64,000 nucleotides of DNA from Lachnospiraceae bacterium. Lineage in GTDB: Bacteria > Bacillota > Clostridia > Lachnospirales > Lachnospiraceae. The stretch's first letter is position 1. Each line of letters starts with the position of its first letter. The DNA lies in the NCBI GenBank assembly GCA_022768465.1, contig JALELZ010000007.1, positions 1 to 64,000 on the forward strand. Direction: 5' to 3'. Both the position numbers and the translations under genes were made by a program. The notes under the pieces were generated by a model. It saw nothing but the letters and a program-made list of their open reading frames with translations, made no database searches and had not been told where the DNA came from. Shown here piece after piece: positions 42,237-51,080 of the stretch.

Positions 42237-44438
42237 TTACTTTGAGGCATTTACATTCATATCTGCATCAAGCTGAGGTGTAGACATGTGTATAACTCTG
42301 TCTCTTATCTCCTGAGTACGTCCCTGATTCCAGAACTGAGTTCCGATATATCCGCAGGTACGTCTTGCAACATTCATCTTATGCTGATCACGGTTTCCGC
42401 AGTTAGGGCACTCCCAGACAAGCTTTCCGTCCTCCTCAACTATCCTTATCTCACCGGTATATCCGCATTCCTGACAGAAATCGCTCTTGGTATTAAGCTC
42501 TGCATACATGATATTGTCATAGATAAATTCCATGACGCTGAGCACTGCAGGAATGTTGTTCTCCAGGTTCGGGACCTCGACATAGCTGATAGCTCCGCCC
42601 GATGAAAGTGACTGGAACTGTGACTCAAACTTAAGCTTCTCAAATGCATCTATATGCTCAGTGACATGGACATGATAGCTGTTGGTTATATAACCCTTAT
42701 CTGTCACTCCCGGTATAATTCCGAAACGTCTCTGTATGCATTTTGCGAACTTATAGGTTGTGCTTTCAATAGGTGTTCCGTAAATGCTGAACTTGATATT
42801 CTCCTTAGCTGTCCACTCATCACACTTCTTATTCATGTATTTCATAACATCAAGTGCAAACGGTGTTGCTTCAGGATCTGTATGTGACTTTCCTGTCATA
42901 TACTTGACACACTCATAAAGTCCCGCATAGCCGAGTGAAAGCGTAGAGTATCCGCCGAATAAAAGCTTATCTATGGTCTCACCCTTCTTAAGTCTCGCTA
43001 TCGCGCCGTTCTGCCAGAGTATAGGCGCAACATCTGAGTATGTTCCCTTAAGTCTGTTGTGACGGCACATAAGTCCCTTGTAGCAAAGCTCAAGTCTCTC
43101 ATCAAAAATCTTCCAGAAAAGATCCATATCCTTACCTGAAGAAAGAGCCACATCCGGGAGATTTATAGTAACAACTCCCTGATTGAAGCGTCCGTAGAAC
43201 TTATAGTTTCCGTTCTCATCCTTCCAAGGGTTTAAGCAGCTGCGGCAGCCCATAACAGGGAAGCAGTTGCCCTCCTTCATTTCCTTCATCTTCTTCTCGG
43301 AAATGTAATCAGGCACCATACGCTTTGCTGTACATTTTGCTGCAAGCTCTGTAAGGTAATAGAACTCTGTGCCGGGTCTTACGTTGTCCTCTTCAAGCAC
43401 ATATATAAGCTTAGGGAAAGCAGGAGTCACGAACACTCCGTTTTCATTCTTAACGCCCTTTATACGCTGCTTTAGGGCCTCCTCTATAATTACGGCGAGA
43501 TCTTTTTTCTCTCTTTCGTTCTTTGCCTCGTTAAGATACATAAATACCGTAAGGAACGGAGCCTGTCCGTTGGTGGTCATAAGAGTTATGACCTGATACT
43601 GTATGGTCTGAACACCCTTTTCGACCTCTTTCCTGAGTCTGGCCTCTACTATCTTCTCAATATGCTCATCGTCTGTCTCAATGCCGAGGATCTCGATTTC
43701 CTTTTTAACATCCTTCAGAATGTTCTCTCTTGATACCTGTACAAAAGGTGCAAGATGTGAAAGGCTGATGCTCTGTCCGCCGTACTGGTTGCTGGCTACC
43801 TGTGCTACGATCTGCATTGCAATGTTGCAGGCAGTAGAAAAGCTGTGCGGCTTGTCGATGCCGGTCTCACTTATAACAGTTCCGTTCTGAAGCATGTCCT
43901 CCAGATTAATAAGATCACAGTTATGCATATGCTGTGCAAAGTAATCGGAGTCATGGAAATGTATAATTCCTTCCTCATCGGCCTTAACTATGTCCTCAGG
44001 AAGTAACATACGCTTAGTAAGATCACGGCTTACCTCTCCGGCCATATAGTCACGCTGTACGGAATTAACTATCGGATCCTTATTGGAGTTTTCCTGCAGA
44101 AGCTCTTCGTTGTTTCCTTCTATAAGTGTAAGTATTCTTGAGTCTGTAGTATTTGCCTTTCTGACAAGTGTTCTCTTGTAGCGGTAGCGTACATAGCGTC
44201 TTGCCACCTCAAAGGCACCGGTGGCCATGATCTGGTTTTCAACCATATCCTGTATTTCCTCAACGGATACAGCTCTTCCCATTTTCTGACACTTATATGA
44301 AATATAGTCTGCTATCTCATTTATCTGACTCTGTGAAAGCTCAGGTGCATCTCCGCCGTTATTGGCTTTCTCAACAGCTTTGACTATCTTATCTTCGTCA
44401 AATACCGCTTCTGTTCCGTTTCTCTTTATAACTTTCAT
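42237..44438 (-). CDS. nrdD: Anaerobic ribonucleoside-triphosphate reductase
   Basis: Class III reductase making dNTPs without oxygen. Domains: N-terminal ATP-cone (~1-95, KRNGTEAVFDEDKIVKAV), the ten-stranded barrel, zinc fingers CQECGYTG and CPNCGN (~660-690), and the glycyl radical loop RTCGYIGTQFWNQGRTQEI near the C-terminus. The ATG at 44438 directly follows AGGAGGGACC; an earlier ATG at 44462 would include that site in the protein. Strong promoter with two NrdR boxes upstream. Confidence 0.96.
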   Translation of the reverse strand: MKVIKRNGTEAVFDEDKIVKAVEKANNGGDAPELSQSQINEIADYISYKCQKMGRAVSVEEIQDMVENQIMATGAFEVARRYVRYRYKRTLVRKANTTDSRILTLIEGNNEELLQENSNKDPIVNSVQRDYMAGEVSRDLTKRMLLPEDIVKADEEGIIHFHDSDYFAQHMHNCDLINLEDMLQNGTVISETGIDKPHSFSTACNIAMQIVAQVASNQYGGQSISLSHLAPFVQVSRENILKDVKKEIEILGIETDDEHIEKIVEARLRKEVEKGVQTIQYQVITLMTTNGQAPFLTVFMYLNEAKNEREKKDLAVIIEEALKQRIKGVKNENGVFVTPAFPKLIYVLEEDNVRPGTEFYYLTELAAKCTAKRMVPDYISEKKMKEMKEGNCFPVMGCRSCLNPWKDENGNYKFYGRFNQGVVTINLPDVALSSGKDMDLFWKIFDERLELCYKGLMCRHNRLKGTYSDVAPILWQNGAIARLKKGETIDKLLFGGYSTLSLGYAGLYECVKYMTGKSHTDPEATPFALDVMKYMNKKCDEWTAKENIKFSIYGTPIESTTYKFAKCIQRRFGIIPGVTDKGYITNSYHVHVTEHIDAFEKLKFESQFQSLSSGGAISYVEVPNLENNIPAVLSVMEFIYDNIMYAELNTKSDFCQECGYTGEIRIVEEDGKLVWECPNCGNRDQHKMNVARRTCGYIGTQFWNQGRTQEIRDRVIHMSTPQLDADMNVNASK

Positions 44439-44518
44439 GGTCCCTCCTATATGCACCTTCATGCATTACCATTTATAAACTAATGAATTCTCTCTATTTG
44501 TACTTTTGATGCTAATCC

Positions 44519-44573
44519 ATTGTAGCCGCACAATATATTGTTGTCAATGATGCCTTGTTACAAAATATTGTGC
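44519..44573 (-). promoter_or_regulatory. nrdD promoter with two NrdR boxes
   Basis: On the minus strand TTGACA (44542-44547), a 17-bp spacer and TACAAT (44519-44524). Two boxes of the NrdR type (cores CAATATATTG at 44531-44540 and CAATATTTTG at 44561-44570) have centres 30 bp apart, about three helical turns. The first lies inside the promoter spacer, the second upstream of the -35. This is the known layout for repression of ribonucleotide reductase genes by NrdR when dATP is high. The nrdR gene is not in the window. Confidence 0.85.
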
Positions 44574-44624
44574 CTTTATTTTGATATATTTGTTTGATTA
44601 TTTTGTTGTCAAACCCCTTGACAT

Positions 44625-44650
44625 AATTAAAAGCCCCAAACGATGGGGCT
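44625..44650 (-). terminator. Terminator of truA
   Basis: AGCCCC/GGGGCT with a 7-nt loop (44632-44650), then TTTTAATTA on the minus strand. Confidence 0.8.
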
Positions 44651-44669
44651 TTCACCATGATCATAATAT

Positions 44670-45452
44670 TTATTTTTCTTTTCCTGTGTATTCTATTCTC
44701 GAAAGTCTTAAGCCCTTCGCCTCTGCTGTAGGGCCTGCTTTAGTGCGGTCCTTTGCAAGCAGAGCATCTTTTACCCTTTCAGGCTTCCACAGCCCGTTTC
44801 CTACGCTTATTAATGTTCCAGCTATGATCCTGACCATGTTATAGAGAAAGCCGTTCCCGGTGACTGCTATGCGCACTTCAGAGAGTCCTTCCAAATAACC
44901 TTTTTTCTTTTTTTCTATTTCTATGGAATATATAGTTCTTACGGCACTTCCTCCATCCATAAGGACCTGAGATGAAGGATTTGCAAAGGATGTAAAATCA
45001 TGCTCTCCGATCAAATATTCTGCTGCCTTATGCATTTTCTCTATATTGAGATCACGTTTTGAAAATGCAGAATAAAGTCTGGTCATCGGATCCTCAAAGC
45101 TTCCGCATGATATAAAGTATTCGTATGTTTTAATGCATGCCTGCTTCCTGGGATGCCATTCTCCACTCACCTCATCAGCCTCTGTTACCCTGATGTCTCC
45201 CGGAAGAAACGGTGAGATAGCTAATGAAAGCCTGTCTGCAGGTATTCTTGATTCAGTATCAAAAACAGCAACATTGCAAAGAGCATGAACACCGCTGTCT
45301 GTCCTGCTGGCTCCTATTATATTAATATCCTCGTGAGTAAGCTCCGAAAGCGCTCTGTTAAGCTCGCCTTCTACTGTAGGCATTCCCGGCTGTATCTGAA
45401 AGCCGCAGTAATTTGTGCCGTCGTATGCTGTTCTTATGCGTATTCTGCGCAT
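44670..45452 (-). CDS. truA: tRNA pseudouridine(38-40) synthase
   Basis: TruA makes pseudouridine at positions 38-40 of the anticodon arm. YDGTNYCGFQIQPG, the catalytic-Asp motif GASRTDSGVHA (~49-59) and GNGFLYNMVRIIAGTL are diagnostic. 260 residues. It follows ecfA2 in the same direction after a 95-bp gap holding a hairpin (45510-45535, AGCGGATA/TATCCGCT) and a TG-TATAAT promoter-like site. Confidence 0.95.
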   Translation of the reverse strand: MRRIRIRTAYDGTNYCGFQIQPGMPTVEGELNRALSELTHEDINIIGASRTDSGVHALCNVAVFDTESRIPADRLSLAISPFLPGDIRVTEADEVSGEWHPRKQACIKTYEYFISCGSFEDPMTRLYSAFSKRDLNIEKMHKAAEYLIGEHDFTSFANPSSQVLMDGGSAVRTIYSIEIEKKKKGYLEGLSEVRIAVTGNGFLYNMVRIIAGTLISVGNGLWKPERVKDALLAKDRTKAGPTAEAKGLRLSRIEYTGKEK

Positions 45453-45509
45453 CCTGTTCCCTCATGCCTTTCCAATGCTCAGTTCATCTTTATTATACAA
45501 AATAAATAC

Positions 45510-45535
45510 AGCGGATAATTATTCAACTATCCGCT
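45510..45535 (-). terminator. Hairpin between ecfA2 and truA
   Basis: AGCGGATA pairs with TATCCGCT (8 bp, 10-nt loop). The T-tract after it (TATTTATTTTG) is imperfect, so it may only attenuate transcription into truA. Confidence 0.5.
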
Positions 45536-45547
45536 ATATGCTGTGAT

Positions 45548-46399
45548 TTATTTTCTTTTCAGTACTCTCAGAAGCTCTTTTTTTGCTTCTTCTACTGTAG
45601 ATACTGTCGGATCCATATCTAAGCCCGCCTCGATAAGCTCCTTTGCAAGATACGTTATTTCAGGCACAGCCAGACCGTAGGACTCCAATTCGTCAACATT
45701 TTTAAAGACCTCCTTTGGCTTGTCAAAGAATTTAAGCTCTGCATCCTTAAGCACCATCAGAAGATCTGCACATTCTGCTACATCATCCATACTGTGTGAA
45801 ACAAGGATAATTGTAATGCCTCTTTCCCTGTGAAGCTCCTCAAGCATTCCGAGTATATAGTTTCTGCCTCTCGGATCAAGTCCTGCTGTCGGCTCGTCAA
45901 GGATAAGCACCTCCGGATCCATTGCGAGGACTCCTGCTATAGCTACTCTTCTTTTCTGTCCGCCGGAAAGATCAAACGGGCTTCTTTCATAAAGCTCCTC
46001 GCTCATCCTGACCTGACGCAGTGCTTTTTTTGCTTTTTCCTCGGCCTCTTCTTTGGAAAGTCCCATATTTAAAGGGCCGAACATTACGTCCTTTATAACA
46101 TTTTCCTCAAAGAGCTGATACTCCGGATACTGAAAAACAAGCCCTACCTTGGTGCGAAGCTTTTTAAGATCGTAGCCCTCTGCAAAAATGTCTTCTCCGT
46201 TAAAATATACCGTTCCCGAAGTAGGCTTATACAGTCCGTTTAAATGCTGCACAAGTGTGGATTTACCGGATCCCGTATGGCCAATTACAGCTACAAAGCT
46301 GCCGCTCGGTATCTCGAAGGATACGTCATTAAGCGCAAAGGATTCGAATGCAGTTCCGGGACTGTAAAGATGTGTAAGATGTTCTGCTCTGATACTCAT
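45548..46399 (-). CDS. ecfA2: Energy-coupling factor transporter ATPase EcfA2
   Basis: A 283-residue ABC ATPase of the group II ECF vitamin transporters. Walker A GHTGSGKST (~39-47), FQYPEYQLFEENV after the Q-loop, signature LSGGQKRRVAIAG, Walker B VLILDEPTAGLDP. The Q-loop type (YPEYQLFEE) and the C-terminal domain match EcfA2. It pairs with EcfA1 and EcfT encoded upstream; S-components are presumably elsewhere. Confidence 0.92.
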   Translation of the reverse strand: MSIRAEHLTHLYSPGTAFESFALNDVSFEIPSGSFVAVIGHTGSGKSTLVQHLNGLYKPTSGTVYFNGEDIFAEGYDLKKLRTKVGLVFQYPEYQLFEENVIKDVMFGPLNMGLSKEEAEEKAKKALRQVRMSEELYERSPFDLSGGQKRRVAIAGVLAMDPEVLILDEPTAGLDPRGRNYILGMLEELHRERGITIILVSHSMDDVAECADLLMVLKDAELKFFDKPKEVFKNVDELESYGLAVPEITYLAKELIEAGLDMDPTVSTVEEAKKELLRVLKRK

Positions 46400-46411
46400 G
46401 CTTACCTCTCG

Positions 46412-47215
46412 TTAAAATCCGATAAAATTAGCAGCTGCTATGATAAGTATATATACAAGCATTATTATATATGCCTTTTTATCTGCTGCAGAGTATTCTA
46501 AAGGCCTCATTTTTGTTCTGCCCGCACCGCCGTGGTAGCATCTTGCCTCCATGGCATTGGCAAGGTCAGCAGCCCTTCTGAAGGCTGAAACAAAAAGCGG
46601 TACAAGTATCGGCACAAGTGCCTTTGCACGCCTTATGATATTGCCTGATTCAAAATCCGCGCCTCTTGCCTGCTGGGCCTTCATTATCTTATCTGTTTCT
46701 TCTATAAGTATAGGAATGAATCTGAGCGCAATAGCCATCATCATTGCTATTTCATGTACAGGAATATTCAGCTTATTTAAGAACCCAAGGCTTTTTTCCA
46801 GTCCGTCTGTAAGCTGTGTCGGTGTAGTCGTAAGCGTCATGACAGATGAGCCTATAACAAGATAAATAAGTCTTATCGCCATGAAGCCTGCGATTTTAAG
46901 GCCTTCCTTTGTTACCTTAAGAAAGCCTATTCGGAATATAATTTTTCCCTGTGTAAGAAACAGGTTGAAGGATACCGATATAAGCAGTACTACCAATATA
47001 GCCTTAAGTCCTTTAGTTATGAATTTAAACGGCACACGGCTTAAGCGTATGCAGCAGACAAGAGCTGTCGTAGCTAATAAATAGCCTATAACACTCTTTG
47101 TCATGAATAATGAGACAAGGAATACAAACGTTCCTGCCAGCTTGGTTCGCGGGTCAAGACGATGTATCGCCGAGTCGACAGGATAAAACTGTCCTATTGT
47201 AATATCTCTCAGCAT
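46412..47215 (-). CDS. ecfT: Energy-coupling factor transmembrane protein EcfT
   Basis: A 267-residue membrane protein with about six hydrophobic segments, the N-terminal HRLDPRTKL motif and the two Ala-Arg-Gly-type coupling helices (QQARGADFES near 185 and MEARCYHGG near 230) that contact the two ATPases. It lies between ecfA1 and ecfA2, whereas the more usual order is ecfA1-ecfA2-ecfT. Confidence 0.93.
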   Translation of the reverse strand: MLRDITIGQFYPVDSAIHRLDPRTKLAGTFVFLVSLFMTKSVIGYLLATTALVCCIRLSRVPFKFITKGLKAILVVLLISVSFNLFLTQGKIIFRIGFLKVTKEGLKIAGFMAIRLIYLVIGSSVMTLTTTPTQLTDGLEKSLGFLNKLNIPVHEIAMMMAIALRFIPILIEETDKIMKAQQARGADFESGNIIRRAKALVPILVPLFVSAFRRAADLANAMEARCYHGGAGRTKMRPLEYSAADKKAYIIMLVYILIIAAANFIGF

Positions 47216-47233
47216 ATTTATTACCCGAATATT

Positions 47234-48106
47234 TTAAAAGTAAGACTTAAGTGCCTCCACCAGCTCTGTTCTGGTAAGGATTCCCTCCGGTATATGGATA
47301 CCTTCCGTTCTGAGTTCATGTGCAAGTTCTGTTATTACAGGCACTGTGAGTGCAAGTGCTCTTAAGTCATCGACCTTTGAGAATATCTCACGAGGTGATC
47401 CGTCCATCTTATGACCGTTTTTATCAAGGGCAATCCTTCCCTTTTCCATAACTACGATCCTGTCTGCATTAACAGCTTCTTCCATATAGTGAGTTATGAG
47501 AACCACAGTAATGCCTTCCTCACGGTTTAATCTGTGAGCTATCTCCAATACTTCTTTTCTTCCGTCAGGATCAAGCATGGCAGTCGGCTCATCGAAAACT
47601 ATGCACTCAGGTCTCATAGCCATGATGCCGGCTATAGCAACCCTCTGCTTCTGACCTCCTGAAAGCTGATTCGGAGATTTGTATCTGTATGCACTCATAC
47701 CGACCGCATCAATTGCCTCATCAACACGCTTTATTATTTCCTCTCTCGGCACTCCGATATTCTCAGGTCCGAAGGCAACGTCCTCCTCTACGACATTTGA
47801 AATTATCTGGTTATCCGGGTTCTGGAATACCATGCCTGCCTTTTCTCTTATGTTGAGCGTCAGTCTTCCGTCCTTTGTATCCATGCCGTCAACAAGCAAG
47901 GTTCCTTCCTTTGGAAGATTTAATGCATTGATAAGTCTCGCAAATGTGGATTTACCGCAGCCGTTATGTCCGAGCAGGCATACAAAGGAGCCCTTTTCAA
48001 CCTCAAGGTCAAAATCTGTGAGTGCATGCGTAGTCTCTACTATATTGTCATTTTCATCTCTAAGCACATAATCATAGAAAATGTGCGCGGCCTTTATAAT
48101 ATTCAT
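47234..48106 (-). CDS. ecfA1: Energy-coupling factor transporter ATPase EcfA1
   Basis: A 290-residue ECF ATPase. Walker [30 protein letters not shown] as the EcfA1-type Q-loop, signature [13 protein letters not shown] and Walker [14 protein letters not shown]. The ATG overlaps the murG stop by 4 bp, so wall synthesis and vitamin uptake genes share a transcript here. Confidence 0.93.
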   Translation of the reverse strand: MNIIKAAHIFYDYVLRDENDNIVETTHALTDFDLEVEKGSFVCLLGHNGCGKSTFARLINALNLPKEGTLLVDGMDTKDGRLTLNIREKAGMVFQNPDNQIISNVVEEDVAFGPENIGVPREEIIKRVDEAIDAVGMSAYRYKSPNQLSGGQKQRVAIAGIMAMRPECIVFDEPTAMLDPDGRKEVLEIAHRLNREEGITVVLITHYMEEAVNADRIVVMEKGRIALDKNGHKMDGSPREIFSKVDDLRALALTVPVITELAHELRTEGIHIPEGILTRTELVEALKSYF

Positions 48107-49167
48107 CCGACTGTTTCTCCGATAAGTCTTATGATGACATCTACTCCGTTTGAGGTAGGAGATGCCTTCATAGCCTCAATGTAATGCTCTCTTTCGTCCC
48201 AGAGCTTGTTAAGTGAGTCTGAAAGTGAGCTGTCATTCATATTTTCTTCTTTAAGCACCATAGAAAAGCCCTGCTTTTCAAAGGATTCGGCATTTAAGAT
48301 CTGATCGCCTCTGCTTGCACCTGCAGGAAGCGGAATCAGAAGATTCGGCTTTTTAAGTGCCAGAAGCTCGCAGATAGCATTAGCTCCGGCTCTGGAAATA
48401 AAGATATCAGCCGCAGCAAAGAAATCCTTAAGCTCGTCGCTTACATATTCAAACTGTCTGTAGCCTGCCTTACCGATAAGCGCCTCGTCAACATTGCCTT
48501 TTCCGCAGATATGGACAATGTCAAAGCTTTCCAGGATCTTATCTAAAATACGTCTTACTGCCTCATTTATGTGCTGAGCACCAAGTGAGCCGCCTATAAT
48601 AAGCAGCACCGGTCTGCTGCCGTCAAAGCCAAGAAGCTCAAGACCCTTTTCTCTGCTTCCCTCAAGTATTTCCTTTCTGATAGGAGAACCGCTGAGTACG
48701 CCCTTTCCCTCAGGAAGGTATTTGAGAGTTTCCGGGAAATTGCAGCAGATCTTTGTTGCAAACGGTGCAGAAAGCTTGTTTGCAAGTCCCGGTGTCATGT
48801 CAGACTCATGAGCGATGACCGGAACCTTCAGACTGTTGGCGGCCATAGTAACAGGCACTGCCACAAAGCCTCCCTTTGAAAATACTATATCAGGCTTGAA
48901 ATTTTTAATGATCTTCTTTGCCTGAAAATATCCCTTTATAACTCTGAATGGATCGGTAAAATTTTTTAAATCAAAATATCTGCGCAGCTTTCCTGACGAG
49001 ATACCCTTATATTCTATACCTGCTTTTGCCGCAAGCTCTTTTTCTATTCCGTTAAGGCTTCCTGCATAAAGTACTTCAAAGCCGTTTTTATAAAGCTCCG
49101 GAAGAAGTGCCAGGTTAGGTGTAACATGTCCTGCAGTGCCGCCTCCGGTAAGTATTATTCTCTTCAT
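48103..49167 (-). CDS. murG: UDP-N-acetylglucosamine--undecaprenyl-PP-MurNAc-pentapeptide transferase
   Basis: MurG makes lipid II at the inner face of the membrane. [17 protein letters not shown] at the N-terminus, [23 protein letters not shown] and the C-terminal [24 protein letters not shown] are all family marks. The ATG at 49167 follows AGGACTAT; a longer frame from 49236 lacks a site. It is outside the usual mur/dcw cluster and immediately precedes the ECF genes. Confidence 0.93.
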   Translation of the reverse strand: MKRIILTGGGTAGHVTPNLALLPELYKNGFEVLYAGSLNGIEKELAAKAGIEYKGISSGKLRRYFDLKNFTDPFRVIKGYFQAKKIIKNFKPDIVFSKGGFVAVPVTMAANSLKVPVIAHESDMTPGLANKLSAPFATKICCNFPETLKYLPEGKGVLSGSPIRKEILEGSREKGLELLGFDGSRPVLLIIGGSLGAQHINEAVRRILDKILESFDIVHICGKGNVDEALIGKAGYRQFEYVSDELKDFFAAADIFISRAGANAICELLALKKPNLLIPLPAGASRGDQILNAESFEKQGFSMVLKEENMNDSSLSDSLNKLWDEREHYIEAMKASPTSNGVDVIIRLIGETVG

Positions 49168-49262
49168 ATAGTCCTGTCTCTTATTATTATATCGGACTTC
49201 TAACTGTTTCGTCCGCTGTGAGCCATTATAGCGCATGGCTCTTGTTTTTTACAGTTAAAAAA

Positions 49263-50138
49263 TTAACGTTCTCTGATCTTCCTGTTCTTTTCCCGATACC
49301 TGCCCGGCATAACATTCATTACAGCAAGCGTAATAAAGCCAAATGCTGCACAAAGCTGTAAAAGAATACTTATAAAAACGGTATTCTCCATAAATGCATT
49401 GTCAGGTGCAAGCTTTAGGCCTCGGAATATCAGCTCCAGAAAATCAGGCTCTCCCACCTGTCTGCTGAGTACTGAAATCACCGGCAGAAACGGATCCAGG
49501 GTAAGAAGATACGCAAACTCATTTCCCGTTTCGGAAGAGAATACTCTCGTCATAAGCGGAAATACCGCAAATCCGACCGTAAGAATAAACGCAATAACAT
49601 AGGATAATGCAATACTTTTGGTCACACTCGAGCATATGGAGCTTGTAAACATTCCTATGGAAAGCATCAGAAAAGCTCCCGGGAGAAACAGTATCAGCAG
49701 TCCAAAGGTATCTATGATGCCAACCCCACCGAACATAAGCGGTATTAAAAGGGCCGGAAAGCTAGACATTATAATCATTCCCATACTGAGCATTGCCGAT
49801 ATAAGCTTTTCCGTAACTATTTCCGCCGGTGTGAGATTAGTTGTGAGCAGAAGATCAAAGGTTCCTGTCTCGCGCTCTCCCGATATTGCTGCTGCCGTAA
49901 ATAACGGCGCTGTAAAAAGCGTTATGATGAATTCAGTCAATGCCACTATCGTGTATACCGTCAGAAAGCTTCTGTAAAGTGTATCAAAGCTCTGTCTCAT
50001 CCTGGCAACAAGTCCGAAAGTTCCCATCAGTCCTATAAGAAACAAAACAGCGTTTGCAGCAGTTATTATTGCCGGCAGCGTATAGCTTCGGCTCCTGACC
50101 TCTATATCCTTTTTAACTATTGGACTCAGCGATATCAT
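49263..50138 (-). CDS. ABC-2 type transporter permease
   Basis: A 291-residue permease with six hydrophobic segments. The cytoplasmic loop GERETGTFDLLLTTNLTPAEIV (~88-109) is the typical ABC-2 motif of NatB/GldF-like permeases. It starts inside the end of the ATPase gene (26-bp overlap), so the two are translated together. Part of the envelope module with the 879-residue exported protein and the two-component system. Confidence 0.85.
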   Translation of the reverse strand: MISLSPIVKKDIEVRSRSYTLPAIITAANAVLFLIGLMGTFGLVARMRQSFDTLYRSFLTVYTIVALTEFIITLFTAPLFTAAAISGERETGTFDLLLTTNLTPAEIVTEKLISAMLSMGMIIMSSFPALLIPLMFGGVGIIDTFGLLILFLPGAFLMLSIGMFTSSICSSVTKSIALSYVIAFILTVGFAVFPLMTRVFSSETGNEFAYLLTLDPFLPVISVLSRQVGEPDFLELIFRGLKLAPDNAFMENTVFISILLQLCAAFGFITLAVMNVMPGRYREKNRKIRER

Positions 50139-51078
50139 AGCTTGTTATCGTGTGCTCCTCTCCGTGACCTGTAAGCTGCATGAACATTGACTCAAGTGAA
50201 CCCTTTTCTCTCGAAAAGCTTCTGACAGGAAGTCCTGCATCTATCATTCGTTTTAAAAGTGCGGCTTCATCCTTTGCTCCTCCGGCAAAGTTGATCATCA
50301 AATCATTGCCTTTTATGGCAAGTGATTTAACGCTTGCATCATCTTTAAGAAAACGTATCGCCTGAGTCGTCTTTTTGGACATTGATATTATTATCGGATT
50401 TTCAGCAGTAACCAGCTTCATGACATCCATAAGTCTTCCGGACATTACGAGACTTCCCTGATCTATAATTCCTATATCCGTACATAGCTCTGAAATATCA
50501 CTGAGTATGTGCGAGCTGATTATAATGGTTTTGCCTCTGTCCGAAAGCTCTCCTACTATCTGCTTAAATTCATAGCGTGTCCTCGGATCAAGACCTGATG
50601 TAGGCTCATCCATAATAAGCATCGGAGGATCATTTATAAGTGCTCTCGCAAGTGCCAGCTTCTGTTTCATTCCTCTCGACAATGCTTCCACATAAAAATC
50701 CGCCTTATCCGAAAGCTCCACGTAATTAAGCAGCTGTTCAGTTTTCTTTCTTGCCTCCATGCCGTCAATGCCAACGCAGGCTGCAAAAAATTCCATATAT
50801 TCTCTGACCTTCAGGTTATTGTATATACCGAAGGCATCAGGAACATAGCCTATCATGCTGCGATAATTTTTACCGTCCTGCTCCGGATTCATACCGTTAA
50901 GAGTGACGCTTCCCTCATCGGGATATATGATTCCGGTCATTATCTTTATCGCCGTGGTTTTTCCGGCGCCGTTAGGACCGACAAAGCCCAAAAGCGATCC
51001 GTCGCTTATACTTAGCTCAAGCCCGTCCAACGCACAAAAATGACCGTAGAATTTTTTTATATTATCTAATTTCAGCAT
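50113..51078 (-). CDS. ABC transporter ATP-binding protein
   Basis: A 321-residue ATPase: Walker A GPNGAGKTT (~34-42), signature LSRGMKQKLALARAL, Walker B MLIMDEPTSGLDP and the H-loop SSHILSD. The C-terminal ~100 residues are the extra domain of NatA/GldA-type exporters. It follows the 879-residue protein by 2 bp. Confidence 0.92.
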   Translation of the reverse strand: MLKLDNIKKFYGHFCALDGLELSISDGSLLGFVGPNGAGKTTAIKIMTGIIYPDEGSVTLNGMNPEQDGKNYRSMIGYVPDAFGIYNNLKVREYMEFFAACVGIDGMEARKKTEQLLNYVELSDKADFYVEALSRGMKQKLALARALINDPPMLIMDEPTSGLDPRTRYEFKQIVGELSDRGKTIIISSHILSDISELCTDIGIIDQGSLVMSGRLMDVMKLVTAENPIIISMSKKTTQAIRFLKDDASVKSLAIKGNDLMINFAGGAKDEAALLKRMIDAGLPVRSFSREKGSLESMFMQLTGHGEEHTITSYDIAESNS

Positions 51079-51080
51079 AA

